Shown: positions 62,706-64,000 of the stretch, piece by piece
Position numbering within the stretch: position 1 is the first letter of the stretch
Layout of the letters: each line of letters starts with the position of its first letter
Source: Shewanella halotolerans
GTDB taxonomy: Bacteria > Pseudomonadota > Gammaproteobacteria > Enterobacterales > Shewanellaceae
DNA length: 64,000 nt
Assembly: GCF_019457535.1 (NCBI RefSeq)
Contig: NZ_CP080417.1
Location: 2,604,001-2,668,000, forward strand
Direction: 5' to 3'
The notes under the pieces: model-generated
Database searches by the model: none
The model's input: the letters and a program-made list of their open reading frames with translations, nothing else
What the model was told of the DNA's origin: nothing
Program-made: the position numbers and the translations under genes

Positions 62706-63476
62706 ATGGCAAGCAAATATTATGTGGTGTGGGCAGGACGCGAGACCGGCATCTTTACCAATTGGCCCCAGACCAAGGCTCTGGTCGATGGCTTTGCCGG
62801 CGCGCGTTATAAATCGTTTAAGACCCAGGCCGAAGCCGAGGCCGCCTTTGGTGCTGGTAAAGGCCAATCCGCCGCCGGCAATACAAGCAAGGGCGCTAAC
62901 AGCAAGGCTAAACCAGCGGCATCCAAGCCAAGCAAGCCCGCCGCTAGCGAGCAGCCAGACAGCGATGTCGATATCTATACCGATGGCGGCTGTGAGCCCA
63001 ACCCAGGTGAGGCGGGTGCTGGTCTGGCGCTGTATAAAAAAGGCGAGTTAGCCGAGCTCTGGTATGGACTCTACAACCCCAATGGCACCAACAATACCGC
63101 CGAGTTAAATGCCCTGCATCAGGCGCTCTTGATGGCCAGGCAATACCTTGAGCAGGGGCTTAGCGTGCATATTCACAGCGACTCCCAATATGCCATCAAG
63201 TGTATCTCCCTATGGGCCTATGGCTGGAAGGCTAATGGCTGGCGCCGTAAGACGGGGGAGATAGCGAACTTAAGCGTGATCCAAGAGGCCCATGAGCTGT
63301 ACGATAGCCTGAAGGATAAGCTAAAACTCAGCCATGTGGCAGCCCACGTAGGGATTGAGGGCAACGAGCTGGCCGATCGCATGTCTATCTACACCATAGA
63401 GAGCAAGGAAACCGGCTTTAGCCGCTATCAGCAGCCCTTGGATGTTCCAGCCCTATTGGCGATGCGGGCAGGATAA
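62706..63476 (+). CDS. rnhA: ribonuclease HI with N-terminal hybrid-binding domain
   Basis: The ATG at 62706 starts the recognisable protein; the open frame extends back into the DUF1415 gene. The 256-residue product has an N-terminal RNA/DNA hybrid-binding (viroplasmin-type) domain (KYYVVWAGRETGIFTNW, about 3-47). An Ala/Lys/Ser linker (about 50-85) leads to an RNase H core with catalytic Asp93, Glu133, Asp159 and Asp224. It degrades RNA in RNA-DNA hybrids. E. coli RnhA (155 aa) lacks the first domain. Confidence 0.95.
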   Translation: MASKYYVVWAGRETGIFTNWPQTKALVDGFAGARYKSFKTQAEAEAAFGAGKGQSAAGNTSKGANSKAKPAASKPSKPAASEQPDSDVDIYTDGGCEPNPGEAGAGLALYKKGELAELWYGLYNPNGTNNTAELNALHQALLMARQYLEQGLSVHIHSDSQYAIKCISLWAYGWKANGWRRKTGEIANLSVIQEAHELYDSLKDKLKLSHVAAHVGIEGNELADRMSIYTIESKETGFSRYQQPLDVPALLAMRAG

Positions 63477-63519
63477 GCTTTTACATCACTTTTTATGACA
63501 GAGAGTTAGATTAGCCGCG

Positions 63520-64000
63520 TTATATCACTACCACGCAGTCGCGGCCGCTCTCCTTGGCGCGGTAGAGGGCCTGATCGGCATGGTTGAACAGGCAATCTTG
63601 CTTGTCATCCTGACAATAGACAGAGACACCAGCGCTTAAAGTTATGGCCACGGGGAAATCTATCCCCTGGCTGCGGCGCTTCACCTCCTGCCTGAGCTTG
63701 TCGGCAAAATGCTTGGCACCCTCTTTGTCTGTGTCTTCCAGGATGATCACAAACTCCTCGCCCCCCCAGCGGCCAACGAAGTCTGTCTTACGAATGGCGT
63801 CGCTGAAGATCTTGGCCACCCGCTGCAACACATCGTCGCCCACCAGATGGCCATGTTTATCGTTAACCGCCTTGAAGTGATCGATATCGAAGATACACAC
63901 CGCAAGCGGGGTCTGCTGACGATTGCTACGGCTGATGGCCGCCGCCAGCTGGCGGTTGATGGCGCGGCGGTTGGCGACCTTAGTCAGGGGATCGGTATTG
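63520..64000 (-). CDS. GGDEF-domain diguanylate cyclase, C-terminal part
   Basis: The frame is open to the right edge and reads NTDPLTKVANRRAINR, then DIDHFKAVNDKHGHLVGDDV and the active-site loop GRWGGEEF (GGEEF). It ends GRDCVVVI with a stop at 63520. This half is a complete catalytic GGDEF domain and would make cyclic di-GMP. Any sensor domain lies outside the window. Confidence 0.94.
   Translation of the reverse strand, partial: NTDPLTKVANRRAINRQLAAAISRSNRQQTPLAVCIFDIDHFKAVNDKHGHLVGDDVLQRVAKIFSDAIRKTDFVGRWGGEEFVIILEDTDKEGAKHFADKLRQEVKRRSQGIDFPVAITLSAGVSVYCQDDKQDCLFNHADQALYRAKESGRDCVVVI

Overview
The window looks like a stretch of chromosome from a marine Shewanella (Gammaproteobacteria). 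The main evidence is a small tetraheme cytochrome with a 91-residue mature part (cctA), the four-gene oleABCD hydrocarbon locus, a curli secretion operon, PstC and PstA with large extra extracytoplasmic parts, and several gammaproteobacterial families of unknown function. This assignment is from recognised families; no database search was run. No rRNA, tRNA or CRISPR array was seen.

Layout. 1-5.1 kb: the start of a HIT-family gene, an unknown secreted protein, a leftward curli operon (csgB-csgD-csgE-csgF-csgG, with no csgA or csgC here), and cctA. 5.4-12.6 kb: htpX, then biotin synthesis as bioB-bioF-bioC-bioD divergent from bioA around a BirA-type operator, and a single-domain globin. 12.6-17.5 kb: oleA-oleB-oleC-oleD for long-chain olefins. 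17.8-25.1 kb: housekeeping and unknown genes (methyltransferase, lipoproteins, DUF1289, YajD-type HNH, GrpB, GFA/CENP-V, two zinc-ribbon proteins). 25.2-28.1 kb: an AT-rich insertion bounded by a 79-bp direct repeat made from the end of phoU and its terminator, and itself split by an IS10-like insertion sequence with a 9-bp target duplication. 28.1-33.7 kb: pstC-pstA-pstB-phoU behind a Pho box. 33.9-35.4 kb: an ACT-domain regulator and an EamA transporter. 35.7-47.9 kb: a beta-glucoside/beta-glucan utilisation locus with a ROK kinase, GH3 and GH1 glucosidases, two sugar transporters, a LacI-type regulator and a TonB-dependent receptor, tied together by three near-identical LacI-type operators.

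48.2-52.0 kb: eight small leftward ORFs separated by attC-like recombination sites. This is an integron gene-cassette array with no integrase in the window. None of the eight products has an assignable function. The array is followed by about 800 bp without a clear gene that holds five copies of a 10-bp motif in both orientations. 52.8-61.1 kb: a DUF2797 protein, a Fur-box-controlled TonB receptor, a DUF2541-like protein, a DUF4136-like lipoprotein and a large secreted M9 collagenase. 61.5-64 kb: LysE exporter, DUF1415, ribonuclease HI with an N-terminal hybrid-binding domain, and the end of a GGDEF protein.

The least explained parts are the cassette array with its flank and the phoU-end insertion. 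Short in-phase tandem duplications (7-24 bp) recur across the window, both inside genes and in leaders.
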